DNA of 29,742 nt. Source: Lachnospiraceae bacterium UBA3287. Lineage in GTDB: Bacteria > Bacillota > Clostridia > Lachnospirales > Lachnospiraceae. Below, piece by piece: positions 17,513 through 25,401 of this stretch (within the stretch, counting starts at the first letter, position 1; the number at the start of each line of letters is the position of its first letter). Under the pieces are notes generated by a model. The model was not told the origin of the DNA. It ran no database searches and saw nothing but the letters and a program-made list of their open reading frames with translations. Position numbers and translations under genes: made by a program. The stretch covers positions 1 through 29,742 of the forward strand of contig DETN01000150.1 of the NCBI GenBank assembly GCA_002362155.1, given 5' to 3'.

Positions 17513-20338
17513 ATGGCAAATGGAGGAGCAGCCGGAAGCAGGGGATATATCTTTCAGGCTGTCATTGCGCTTATCGAGTGCCTTGAAAAAGACCGGGACT
17601 GGGACGCCATCAAGAACGAGCCGGCAACAGATCTGGACAAAGTAGACATCATGCTATACAAAGAGGGGAAAACTGTCTCTGCCATCCAGGTGAAATCCAG
17701 CCTGTATCCTTTTGGAAAAAAGGAAGTGGAGGAATGGCTTGGGAAACTGCGCAGGGATGCGAAAGAAGCTGAAGAAGTCTGCCTCTGTCTTGTAGGGGAT
17801 AAATTTACTAAAGAGTGTGAGGATTTTATAAAAGCAAATCCTGCCGAAATAAAAACAGTTTCTTTTGAACATCTGCAGAGTGAAAGTACCGTCAAACTGA
17901 TTGAGTACATCAACGGGGCCGGACTTGGCGAGAAGGTAATGGTAAGTGCCATAAAGCCCCTGGAAAAAGATCTTTTTTACAAGATTCTAATGAACAGTCA
18001 GTCCAATGAACCTGTCAGCCGCGAGGAGTTTGAAGCATCCTTCAAAAATGCTGTTTCCAACGAAAAAGAGCTTGTGGAACGGATCGCGGAGGCTTTATCC
18101 GGAAAGATGCAGCAGGAAGCGCCCATCCGCAAATGTCTTACGCCTGTTCCGCCGATCAATAAGGAAATCGGGCTTGTGGGCAGAGAGGATATCTTAAAAA
18201 AGATTCGGAACAATCTGGAGAAGAATAACTGCATCGTTCTGGTAAACGGTCTTGGCGGTATTGGGAAGACGGCTGTCATGCAGGGAATCTGCAATGAATT
18301 AAAGGACGAGGAATACTATGTTGCCTGGATCAGCTGCGGAGACAGCCTGCGGGAGGATTTACTTACGCTGCGGGACGGACTGGGGATTCCCGAAGCGGAT
18401 GACTCTGATACCGCATACAGGAAAATAATAGTTATGCTGCAGAGTGATCACCGGCTTGCAGGAGAACTTTATCTGTTTCTGGATGACCTTTCCAGGCCTC
18501 TCAGTGAAGAAGAACAGGGGATTCTCAATGGACTGGGTATTCATGTCATGGCCACGTCCAGATTCGCTCATGATAACTTCCTGAATCTGCCTCTGGATGT
18601 ACTTGCAGAAGAGTCTGCGCTGGATATGTTTTACGGCTACTATCTTGAAAAAAGGACAGACAAAACACCGGTTTTCAAAGATGCAGCCAGGGAGATTATC
18701 AGATCCGTACAGAGTCATACCCTGTTGGTAGAGCTCCTTGCAAAAGCCGCATCTAAGAAAGGAGGAACCCTGGAAGCTTTTCGGAACGAACTGAAAAAGC
18801 AGGGCGTATTCGACGTGTTTAAAAGAAATCTTAATACGAAACATGACAAAAACAAATCAATAGAGGAATGCGTCATTGAACTGTATAAGATATCTGAGCT
18901 CACCCCTGATCAGCAGCACATCATGAAGCTCTTTACGATCTTTACGCCTGAAAAGGAAATCTATTATATGATAGGCGAATGGGCCGGTCTGAATCTGGAT
19001 GCGCTGGATCAACTGGTGGAACTTGGATGGCTTGAACAGGGAGGACTGGAAAACGGATATCAGATTCACCAGATCGTCAGAGATTCCATAGTAAGGCAGA
19101 TGAATAATGAGGGAGAGACTGTAAGACTGGAAGAGTATGGGGAGCTTCTTTACAAGGTAGGTAATATAAAAAGCTATCTGGGAATGGAGATACCCTATCA
19201 GTTTATAAGAGAACGGCTGGTTCTTGCGGAGGACCTTGCAGGGGTCATTGAGAAAAGCGGCAGAAGGGATGCCGATGCATGGGCATTATTCAACAATATA
19301 GGCTGGGTATTTGATAATCAGGGTGACTACGAGAAAGCTCTGTCATACTATAAAAAGTCGCTTGAAATCAATGAAAGCGTGCAGGAGTCGGACAATCCAG
19401 CTGCAGCAGCGATCTACAACAACATGGCTGGAGTATATAATAAACAGGGTGACTATGAAAAGGCCCTGGAATATTACGAAAAGGCCCTTGCAATTTACGA
19501 GCGGGTGCTGGGTCCGGACCATCCATATACGGCCACGACCTACAACAACATGGCCATAGTGTATCGTAAGCAGAGCGACTATGAAAAGGCCCTGGAATAT
19601 TTTAAAAAGGCCCTTGCAATCCGCGAGCGAGTGCTGGGCCCAGACCATCCGGATACGGCCACAACCTACAACAACATGGCCGGAGTATATGATGATCAGG
19701 GCGACTACGAAAAGGCCCTGGAATATTTTAAAAAGGCCCTTGCAATCGAGGAGCGGGTGCTGGGCCCGGAACATCTTTCTACGGCCACGACTTACAACAA
19801 CATGGCCCTAGTATATGATCATCAGGGCGATTATAAAATGGCCCTGGAATACTTCGAAAAGGCACTTGCAATCAGTGAGCGGGTGCTAGGCCCGGACCAT
19901 CCTTCTACGGCCACGATCTACAACAACATGGCCCTAGTATATGATCATCAGGGCGACTACGAAAAGGCCCTGAAATACTACGAAAAAGCCCTTGCAATCC
20001 GCGAGCGGGTGCTTGGCCCGGACCATCCTGATACGGCCGCGACCTACAACAACATGGCCGTAGTGTATCGTAAACAGGGCGACTACGAAGAGGCCCTGAA
20101 ATACTACGAAAAAGCACTCGCAATAGTCGAGCAGGTGCTTGGCCCGGACCATCCATATACGGCCACGACCTACAGCAACATGGCCTATGTATTCTATGAC
20201 CAGGGAAACTACACAAAAGCTCTGGAATACTTTAAAAAGGCATATGCCATATGTTCATCAAAGCTCGGAGAAAGCCATCCCGATACGCAGGATGTGAAAC
20301 TCGGCATCAGTATCGTGGAATCTCATCTGCGTAACTAA
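17513..20338 (+). CDS. NLR-like protein: PD-(D/E)XK nuclease, NB-ARC ATPase, TPR sensor
   Basis: 941 residues from ATG 17513, chosen because GTGAGGAG lies 7 bp upstream; the in-frame GTG at 17483 has no site. Residues 1-95 look like a Cap4/DUF4297-type nuclease: a GYIFQ helix start, E36, D45 in KVDI and QVK with K61. Residues about 230-460 are an NB-ARC/STAND ATPase: Walker A GLGGIGKT (246-253), Walker B LYLFLDD (319-325), sensor arginine in ATSR (R350) and LPLDVLAEESALDMF. Residues about 462-535 form a winged helix (LVELGWLEQGG, then YQIHQIVRDSI). Residues 591-926 are eight 42-residue TPRs of the YNNMAxVYxxQGDYEKAL type. This is the plan of plant and animal NLRs and of bacterial STAND defence proteins, where sensing triggers oligomerisation and effector nuclease activity. 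Antiviral function here is inference. The gene is less GC-rich than its neighbours and stands alone. Confidence 0.88.
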   Translation: MANGGAAGSRGYIFQAVIALIECLEKDRDWDAIKNEPATDLDKVDIMLYKEGKTVSAIQVKSSLYPFGKKEVEEWLGKLRRDAKEAEEVCLCLVGDKFTKECEDFIKANPAEIKTVSFEHLQSESTVKLIEYINGAGLGEKVMVSAIKPLEKDLFYKILMNSQSNEPVSREEFEASFKNAVSNEKELVERIAEALSGKMQQEAPIRKCLTPVPPINKEIGLVGREDILKKIRNNLEKNNCIVLVNGLGGIGKTAVMQGICNELKDEEYYVAWISCGDSLREDLLTLRDGLGIPEADDSDTAYRKIIVMLQSDHRLAGELYLFLDDLSRPLSEEEQGILNGLGIHVMATSRFAHDNFLNLPLDVLAEESALDMFYGYYLEKRTDKTPVFKDAAREIIRSVQSHTLLVELLAKAASKKGGTLEAFRNELKKQGVFDVFKRNLNTKHDKNKSIEECVIELYKISELTPDQQHIMKLFTIFTPEKEIYYMIGEWAGLNLDALDQLVELGWLEQGGLENGYQIHQIVRDSIVRQMNNEGETVRLEEYGELLYKVGNIKSYLGMEIPYQFIRERLVLAEDLAGVIEKSGRRDADAWALFNNIGWVFDNQGDYEKALSYYKKSLEINESVQESDNPAAAAIYNNMAGVYNKQGDYEKALEYYEKALAIYERVLGPDHPYTATTYNNMAIVYRKQSDYEKALEYFKKALAIRERVLGPDHPDTATTYNNMAGVYDDQGDYEKALEYFKKALAIEERVLGPEHLSTATTYNNMALVYDHQGDYKMALEYFEKALAISERVLGPDHPSTATIYNNMALVYDHQGDYEKALKYYEKALAIRERVLGPDHPDTAATYNNMAVVYRKQGDYEEALKYYEKALAIVEQVLGPDHPYTATTYSNMAYVFYDQGNYTKALEYFKKAYAICSSKLGESHPDTQDVKLGISIVESHLRN
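19283..20290 (+). repeat. Eight tandem 126-bp TPR-coding units
   Basis: Units begin at 19283, 19409, 19535, 19661, 19787, 19913, 20039 and 20165. Each encodes a 42-residue TPR. Units 2 to 7 are very similar at the DNA level; for example CATGGCCCTAGTATATGATC occurs in both units 5 and 6. Units 1 and 8 are more diverged, as expected for the ends of an array that grew by duplication. Confidence 0.92.
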
Positions 20339-20543
20339 GCATTTGAAAGAATTACCCTGCCCGGAGCATTGCTTCTGAAAACCGGAGGGCTGCCGCATCG
20401 TCTTCGCAGGGCACCCCTCTGACTTGCCGTAAGGGGGCCTTCGCATATCTTCCGAAGGCTTCGAAGAAAAACGCATCTGTCCTTAGTCCCTGGGCTTTGC
20501 TGAATTACAGGATCTCCGGCCCGTCGCCGGCTCGGGCATAATG

Positions 20544-20584
20544 AAAGGCTGCCGTTCTGATTTCATTTCAGAGCGGCAGCCTTT
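20544..20584. terminator. Long hairpin between the NLR-like gene and the M13 peptidase gene
   Basis: A 17-bp stem (20544-20560 with 20568-20584), AAAGGCTGCCG pairing with CGGCAGCCTTT at its base, with a G-U pair and a short T-rich loop. There is only a short T-run on either side. It lies between two convergent genes, 19 bp from the M13 stop. Confidence 0.75.
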
Positions 20585-20602
20585 GAGGTTTCTGTATGCT
20601 TT

Positions 20603-22750
20603 TTACCAGATGACCAGACGGTCCTCGGGGGCAAGATACATACCGTCCCCTTCGGTGATGCCGTAGGTATCATAGAATTCGTCGAACTGCTGGAGAATGA
20701 CATTGACCCGCAGGTAGTTCAGAGGATGGGAATCCTGGCTGGCGGCGAAATACTGGATGTTGGAGGTATAGAGGGATCTCCAGTTGGCGGCATAGCTTTT
20801 AAAGAAGAGGTCATAGTCGAAGTCCTCTATATCCCTGGCCATGGCCAGCATGCACTTGACCCCGCAGAGGTCTGCAATGGCTTCCGTATCCACCAGTTCT
20901 CCGCTGCATTTGGTCCAGTTGTTGGGATAGATCTCGTCAAAGTAGGAGATCAGGTCGTCGGCCCGCTTCCGGAAGGCGGTGTAGTCTTCTTCCTCCCACC
21001 AGTTCTTATAACAGCCGTCCTTATCGTAGAGAGCGCCGGAGGTATCGAAGGCGTGGGAGATCTCATGGCCTATGATGGTCCCGATCCCTCCGTAGAGTTC
21101 TTCGGGGGTCATGTCTTTGTGGTAATAGGAGCCCCCCAGTATGGCAGCGGTGATGCAGATGGAGTTCTGACTGGAATCATAGGCGGCGTTGACCCGGTGG
21201 GAGGGAAAGCTCCATTCGTCGGGGTCTGTCTTCTGATTGATCATCTCAAGCTCCGAGTTCAGATTGACCTCAAAGATGGTATGCATGGCCTGCATCAGGG
21301 TCCCTCCCTGGGAAGGGGGAAGGATGGAGGCGTCTCCGAAATCATAGTCTTCCTCGGGATAGGCCGCCTGGACCCTCAGGGCGTCCAGCTTTTCCACGGC
21401 CCTTTCCACGGTCTTTTCTGACAGGAAGTCTTCGCCCTCCAGCATGGTCCTGTAATAGGCCACGATCTTATCGATCAGGTCCGTGATCTCCTTTTTGGCT
21501 TCCTCGTCGCCGAAGTTGTGGAAATAGACCTGGGCCAGGACCAGGTTCATGTATTTGTCCATGGCATTGTAGGCGGCTTCCTTGTCGTCCAGGCTGCCGT
21601 CTATCTCATTGATGGAGTTGATGGTCTGATAGTAGGCGTCATAGGCCTCCCTGTCCAGAAGGGTCATGTAGGTAATGATGTCGTTTACGATCATGTAGTC
21701 CCGGATCTCTTCCATGTAGTCCAGGCTGTAGATATCGGCCATGGCTTCCAGCCACTCAGGCTCCAGCAGGATGTAGCGGTCGGATTTGCCCATGCCGGCG
21801 GCTTCCAGGACCTCGGCGGCGGGGAAATCACCCTCTGCCTCCCGGATCTCCTCCAGGGTCATGTGGTTGTTCATCCGTTCTATGGCGTCCGGCGCATAGG
21901 ACTCTTCTACGGACATCATGCTTTCAGAGATCAGCCATTCGAAGTAGAAGCAGTTGGCCACGGCTCTTTCGGCTTCTTTGGGGGAATAGCCCAGCCGCTG
22001 CAGGATTCCCGCGGCGGCTTCCGTATAGATGGGCTGGTAGGCATAGTCCCCGTCGTCCATCTGCCGGTAGTAGCCGGGATCGTCCAGAAGAAGAGGACCG
22101 GGGCCCAGGTAGACCGTGTTCCATTCGGAATCCTCCAGATCCGTGGACACATAGAAGGTCAGGGGCTGGATCCCCGCCAGGATGGTGTCGTAGCTGCAGA
22201 TATATTCGGACATCTCCTCCAGAGTTTCGGCCTCCTGCAGGGGGCCGATGATTTCCTTCAGCGGCTCAAGGCCCTGCTTGTTCCGGCCCTCCCAGTCCAT
22301 GAAGAGATCGTAGTAGGCCCTTGCCATGTCCAGATCCGGGGCCGAAACGGACCTGTCCTCGATCAGGTCCATCAGAGACGTCTTGACTTTGACCTGCTGC
22401 TCGGCCAGGGCGTCCCAGGAGCCGTAGCCGTCGGGAAGGGGCGTGGTGGTAAGCCAGTCTTTATTGACGGCGGCGTAGAAGTTGTCCTTTTCCGATATCT
22501 CAAGAGCAGGATCCATGGACCGGAAGACAGAGTAGTCTGTCCAGGGCCAGCCTTCCTCGGCGGCGTATTCCTCGTCATAGTAATAGACGGGTCCTGTTTC
22601 TTCTTCCTTTGTGTTTTCATCTTCCGGGGAAGAGCCTTCCTCTTTTCCGGTCTGTGCAGGGACGCTGCCGGGGCCCTGGGATGCGCAGCCGGATAAGAAA
22701 AGGGCCGCCGCAAGTATATATATAAGCGCTGTGCTTTTCAGTCTTTTCAA
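20603..22750 (-). CDS. M13-family zinc metallopeptidase, lipoprotein
   Basis: 715 residues from a TTG start at 22750, chosen because GGAGG lies 6 bp upstream and the signal peptide then begins MKRLKS; the ATG 16 codons earlier has no site. The lipobox LSGC puts the lipidated cysteine at C22, so the enzyme is anchored outside the membrane. The zinc site is HEISH (H562, E563, H566) in IIGHEISHAFD, with third ligand E623 in DTEAIADLCGV (family pattern ExxxD). The substrate-binding NAxY motif appears as VNAAYDSSQN, and the family ending is LAPEDRLVIW. M13 (neprilysin/PepO) enzymes cut oligopeptides up to about 40 residues; a role in peptide use is likely. It has a short Glu-rich linker after the lipobox. 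Confidence 0.93.
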   Translation of the reverse strand: MKRLKSTALIYILAAALFLSGCASQGPGSVPAQTGKEEGSSPEDENTKEEETGPVYYYDEEYAAEEGWPWTDYSVFRSMDPALEISEKDNFYAAVNKDWLTTTPLPDGYGSWDALAEQQVKVKTSLMDLIEDRSVSAPDLDMARAYYDLFMDWEGRNKQGLEPLKEIIGPLQEAETLEEMSEYICSYDTILAGIQPLTFYVSTDLEDSEWNTVYLGPGPLLLDDPGYYRQMDDGDYAYQPIYTEAAAGILQRLGYSPKEAERAVANCFYFEWLISESMMSVEESYAPDAIERMNNHMTLEEIREAEGDFPAAEVLEAAGMGKSDRYILLEPEWLEAMADIYSLDYMEEIRDYMIVNDIITYMTLLDREAYDAYYQTINSINEIDGSLDDKEAAYNAMDKYMNLVLAQVYFHNFGDEEAKKEITDLIDKIVAYYRTMLEGEDFLSEKTVERAVEKLDALRVQAAYPEEDYDFGDASILPPSQGGTLMQAMHTIFEVNLNSELEMINQKTDPDEWSFPSHRVNAAYDSSQNSICITAAILGGSYYHKDMTPEELYGGIGTIIGHEISHAFDTSGALYDKDGCYKNWWEEEDYTAFRKRADDLISYFDEIYPNNWTKCSGELVDTEAIADLCGVKCMLAMARDIEDFDYDLFFKSYAANWRSLYTSNIQYFAASQDSHPLNYLRVNVILQQFDEFYDTYGITEGDGMYLAPEDRLVIW

Positions 22751-22924
22751 AGTGATGCCTCCATTGTGCATTATTTCGTTTCGTACATATCCTATCATAC
22801 ACTAAAACTCCGCTCCGCGCTTTTCCACGTCCGTTAAAAAATATAAATTTCTCCTGCGCCTGCAGCGAAGGACTTTCATCCGTCAGAGCCTGCAGGGAAT
22901 TCCGGGGGGCCGGCGGAGAGCCGA

Positions 22925-22953
22925 TTGTTTATACGGGATGACTGCTGTATTAT
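22925..22953 (+). promoter_or_regulatory. Promoter of the HTH regulator gene
   Basis: TTGTTT (22925-22930), 17-bp spacer, TATTAT (22948-22953). Predicted start near 22960, giving a leader of about 105 nt. Confidence 0.6.
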
Positions 22954-23011
22954 TAAGCCAGATTCGATCCTTCCGGAGACGGGGGAAACAGTGCTTTTGG
23001 TGGCAGACCCC

Positions 23012-23041
23012 GGGCAGGCGCCGCCTGCCAGGGGCCTGCCC
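23012..23041 (+). promoter_or_regulatory. Mutually exclusive hairpins in the HTH gene leader
   Basis: GGCAGGC (23013-23019) can pair with GCCTGCC (23023-23029), or GGGCAGGC (23012-23019) with GCCTGCCC (23034-23041). The second structure is followed by TTT and lies 10 bp before the ribosome site. It could modulate translation or attenuate transcription. Confidence 0.4.
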
Positions 23042-23066
23042 TTTCATAAAGAAGAGGTGGACAGGT

Positions 23067-23531
23067 ATGTATAACGAGACATTTTATATGACGAACAAAA
23101 GGACAGTGATGCTGGAAGCAATGATAGAAAGAATGGATTCTCTTGAAGAATTCGAAAAGACCTTTCCTTCCGAATTTCTGGCAAACGACGATCATGTGGG
23201 CAATTACCTGGACCATCTTCTGTGGAAGTACGATCAGAAGGCCTCCGTCGTTTCGGTGAACGCCATGCTGGCGGCTTCCTATGTGGGCAACATCGTCAAC
23301 GGAAAGAAAAGGAATCCGTCGAGAGACGCGCTGATCTCCATCTGTCTTGCCATCGGCACCACTGTGGAGGAGGTACAGTACCTCCTTAAGTATGCCGGTC
23401 AGGCGCCCCTCTACGTCCGCAGGAAACGGGACGTGATCATCTGGTTCGGCTTCATGAAGCATATGAGCCTGGACCGGGTGGACGAAAAGCTCCGGGAAAG
23501 AGAACTCAGACCCCTGATCCGCGATCTGTAA
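23067..23531 (+). CDS. XRE-type helix-turn-helix protein (Lachnospiraceae family)
   Basis: 154 residues from ATG 23067 with AAGAGGTGG just upstream; the open frame runs further upstream but that part has no site and lies in the leader. The central region contains a phage-repressor-like helix-turn-helix: HLLWKYDQKASVVSVNAM, SYVGNIVNGKKRNPSRDALI and LAIGTTVEEVQYLLKYAG. The end (LYVRRKRDVIIWFGFMKHMS) resembles a widespread family of Clostridial HTH proteins that share the pattern RDxIIxFxxxxxMS. These are presumed DNA-binding regulators; the target is unknown. The unknown gene at 23625 follows 93 bp downstream. Confidence 0.8.
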   Translation: MYNETFYMTNKRTVMLEAMIERMDSLEEFEKTFPSEFLANDDHVGNYLDHLLWKYDQKASVVSVNAMLAASYVGNIVNGKKRNPSRDALISICLAIGTTVEEVQYLLKYAGQAPLYVRRKRDVIIWFGFMKHMSLDRVDEKLRERELRPLIRDL

Positions 23532-23624
23532 ACTGCTACTGCCGGTAGTAGTGATTCCCTCCTCCCTTAAGGTAAACTTCAGTCATAAGATAAATACCTG
23601 CACAGGAAAGAGGAGGAAACAGGA

Positions 23625-24044
23625 ATGAATAAAGAAAAGAAGATGACGATTATTGCCCAGGGTTTATACGGGAACAGGATGATGACATCCATTGACCCGG
23701 AACATTTCGACGCTCTTATGCTCGGTTATCTGGATATGGGCGCCTATGAGTTTATGCGTAATGAGGAAAAGATCGACAGGACGATCATCAGAGTGCCGGA
23801 TACGGAAAACCTTGTTCTGGTCTACAACAGGTTCAGGGAAGAGAAAAGGCTGAGAAGTCTGCAGGAATTTATACAGACAGTCAGGATCAATAAATTTGAC
23901 CGGTTCAATCCCAGCGCCGTCATTCCCGAAAAGGGGATCGTCCTTTACAGCCGCTGCATCGCCTGCAGGATCACTGAAGAAGGCGAGCTCGTCAGCGTGG
24001 AGCAGGGCGACTATGAGAAGGTCTGCCGGTATCTGACCCAGTGA
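23625..24044 (+). CDS. Protein of unknown function
   Basis: 139 residues, no signal peptide or membrane segment, mixed alpha/beta character. I do not recognise the family. Visible features are a YGNRMMTSIDPEHFD segment near the start, the basic run REEKRLRSLQEF, and a C-rich pair in SRCIACRITEEGE (two cysteines two residues apart) near residues 110-113. A strong AGAGGAGGAAA site precedes the ATG, so translation is likely. It may be co-transcribed with the HTH gene upstream, but a small palindrome (23536-23551) lies between them. Confidence 0.65.
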   Translation: MNKEKKMTIIAQGLYGNRMMTSIDPEHFDALMLGYLDMGAYEFMRNEEKIDRTIIRVPDTENLVLVYNRFREEKRLRSLQEFIQTVRINKFDRFNPSAVIPEKGIVLYSRCIACRITEEGELVSVEQGDYEKVCRYLTQ

Positions 24045-24172
24045 TGAACTGCCTTCCCGAAGGCAGGAGACGGACCATGAGAGAAAGAGGGCGGCCCTGA
24101 AAAGAAGGCTCCAAGGCGGCGCGGGATGAATTTTCCGTAATGATTCAGCATGATCCCGATACGGATACAGGC

Positions 24173-24201
24173 TTTTCAATTGGGCCTGGATGCGCTAAAA
24201 T
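24173..24201 (+). promoter_or_regulatory. Promoter of proC
   Basis: TTTTCA (24173-24178), 17-bp spacer, TAAAAT (24196-24201), about 36 bp before the proC ATG. The upstream hairpin CTGCCTTC/GAAGGCAG (24049-24066) is not followed by T residues. Confidence 0.55.
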
Positions 24202-24236
24202 AAGTTAAATTTTGGCACAGAAAGGCGGACTGTTTT

Positions 24237-25046
24237 ATGAAACTTGGCTTTATCGGATGCGGCAACATGGCCAATGCCATCATGAGCGGCATTATAAAGG
24301 ACGGTCTGATCCCGGCCTCCGAGATCATCGGCGCGGACCCCACTGCCTTCGGCAGGGAGAGGACCCTGAAAGAGAACGGGATCACAGTCACGGACAGCAA
24401 CATTGAGGTGGTAAAGGAGGCGGAGACCCTCTTTTTCACCATCAAGCCCCAGTACTTCCACCAGATGATCTCCGAGATCAGGGACTATGTCCGGGAAGAC
24501 CAGCTGATCATTTCCATCGCGGCCGGAAGGACCCTGGACTATATCCAGTCCGAATTCGGCGGTAAAAAGGTGAAGGTGGTCCGCCTCATGCCCAATACCC
24601 CCGCCATGGTGGGAGAGGGCATGACAGCTGCCTGCGCAAACGATGCCGTCACCAGGGAGGAACTGGACTATGCGGTCAGGATCTGCTCCGGCTTCGGAAA
24701 GGCGGAGATCGTTCCCGAGAGCCTCTTCGACGTGGTCACCGCGGTCAGCGGCTCTTCCCCTGCCTATGTATTCATGTTCATCGAAGCTATGGCGGACGCG
24801 GCCGTTCAGGGCGGCATGCCCAGGGCCCAGGCCTATACCTTTGCAGCCCAGGCAGTCCTGGGCAGCGCAAAGATGGTCCTGGATACGGGAAAGCATCCCG
24901 GAGAGCTCAAGGACATGGTCTGTTCCCCGGCCGGCACCACCATCGAGGCGGTCCGGGTCCTGGAAGAGAAAGGCTTTCGCAGCGCGGTCTTCGAATGCGT
25001 GAAGGCCTGCACCGAAAAATCTGCGGAAATGAGGAAAAGCAAATGA
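24237..25046 (+). CDS. proC: Pyrroline-5-carboxylate reductase
   Basis: 269 residues, the usual ProC length. The N-terminal Rossmann fold has GFIGCGNMANAIMSG for NAD(P)H binding. Family signatures are RLMPNTPAMVGEGMTA, AVSGSSPAYVFMFIEAMADA and SPAGTTIEAVRVLE near the C-terminus, the last forming the substrate site in the dimer. It reduces pyrroline-5-carboxylate to L-proline in the cytoplasm. No proA or proB is nearby, so the rest of the pathway must lie elsewhere, or the substrate comes from arginine or ornithine breakdown. AAAGGCGG lies about 10 bp before the ATG. The next small gene overlaps its stop codon. Confidence 0.96.
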   Translation: MKLGFIGCGNMANAIMSGIIKDGLIPASEIIGADPTAFGRERTLKENGITVTDSNIEVVKEAETLFFTIKPQYFHQMISEIRDYVREDQLIISIAAGRTLDYIQSEFGGKKVKVVRLMPNTPAMVGEGMTAACANDAVTREELDYAVRICSGFGKAEIVPESLFDVVTAVSGSSPAYVFMFIEAMADAAVQGGMPRAQAYTFAAQAVLGSAKMVLDTGKHPGELKDMVCSPAGTTIEAVRVLEEKGFRSAVFECVKACTEKSAEMRKSK

Positions 25047-25291
25047 GAACCTTATGGATATTTCTGGCCATCCTGAATATATGGCGGGTCCGGACAAAAG
25101 GCGTCCGCAGATCCCTTACGGGCAGGTCTGCAAAAAGAGCAGCCATTAAAAGGTCCAGGGCCGATCTGAAGGCCTATGCGAAAGGGAACCTGAAAGGCGT
25201 GAAAAAGGCCAGGATGGATATGCGGCGTTTCGGAAGAAACGTGGCCAGGACCAGAAAGCGCATCGGCCTCATCCGGAAGATCGCCCTCTGA
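25043..25291 (+). CDS. Very basic small protein coupled to proC
   Basis: 82 residues starting at ATG 25043, inside an ATGA overlap with the proC stop and with GAGG just upstream. A short hydrophobic N-terminus (LWIFLAILNIW) is followed by a body with 27 Lys/Arg and only two Asp in total. Such composition suggests binding to RNA, DNA or the membrane surface. I do not recognise the family. The overlap points to translational coupling with proC, but no link to proline synthesis is evident. Confidence 0.6.
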   Translation: MRTLWIFLAILNIWRVRTKGVRRSLTGRSAKRAAIKRSRADLKAYAKGNLKGVKKARMDMRRFGRNVARTRKRIGLIRKIAL

Positions 25292-25350
25292 AAGGCCGGA
25301 TGAACCGCGCCCGGGAACTTGCAGGACGCATCTTAATACAGATCAGAACG

Positions 25351-25391
25351 AAAACAGCCCCGGAGCGATGCTCCGGGGCTGCGGCTGTTTT
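25351..25391. terminator. Bidirectional terminator between the proC unit and purC
   Basis: AGCCCCGGAG (25356-25365) pairs perfectly with CTCCGGGGCT (25371-25380). AAAA at 25351-25354 gives U residues on the - strand; TTTT at 25388-25391 serves the + strand after a short extension. The genes on either side converge. Confidence 0.85.
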
Positions 25392-25401
25392 ATGGGATCT
25401 T

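Larger units (their letters stand above)
22751..23066. other. Divergent intergenic region upstream of M13 and HTH genes
   Basis: 316 bp. On the - strand, TATGAT (22794-22799) is a possible -10 for the M13 gene. On the + strand, TTGTTT-17-TATTAT (22925-22953) is a good promoter for the HTH gene. The remaining 110 bp form the leader of the HTH gene, with two alternative hairpins. No open frame is supported. Confidence 0.6.

Noticed and set aside
19283..20290. CRISPR-like regular repeats
   Set aside because: The repeat period of 126 bp is in frame and encodes TPRs; there are no short repeats separated by unique spacers.
21518..22696. 392-codon + strand frame opposite the M13 peptidase
   Set aside because: The reverse frame holds the zinc site and lipobox; the + product shows no domain.
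23536..23551. Palindrome CTACTGCCGGTAGTAG as an operator of the HTH protein
   Set aside because: It is short and imperfect, and has only one copy here; not enough to call an operator.
24049..24066. Terminator hairpin CTGCCTTC/GAAGGCAG after the unknown gene
   Set aside because: There are only two bases between the arms and no T-run follows, so it is kept only as a small palindrome.
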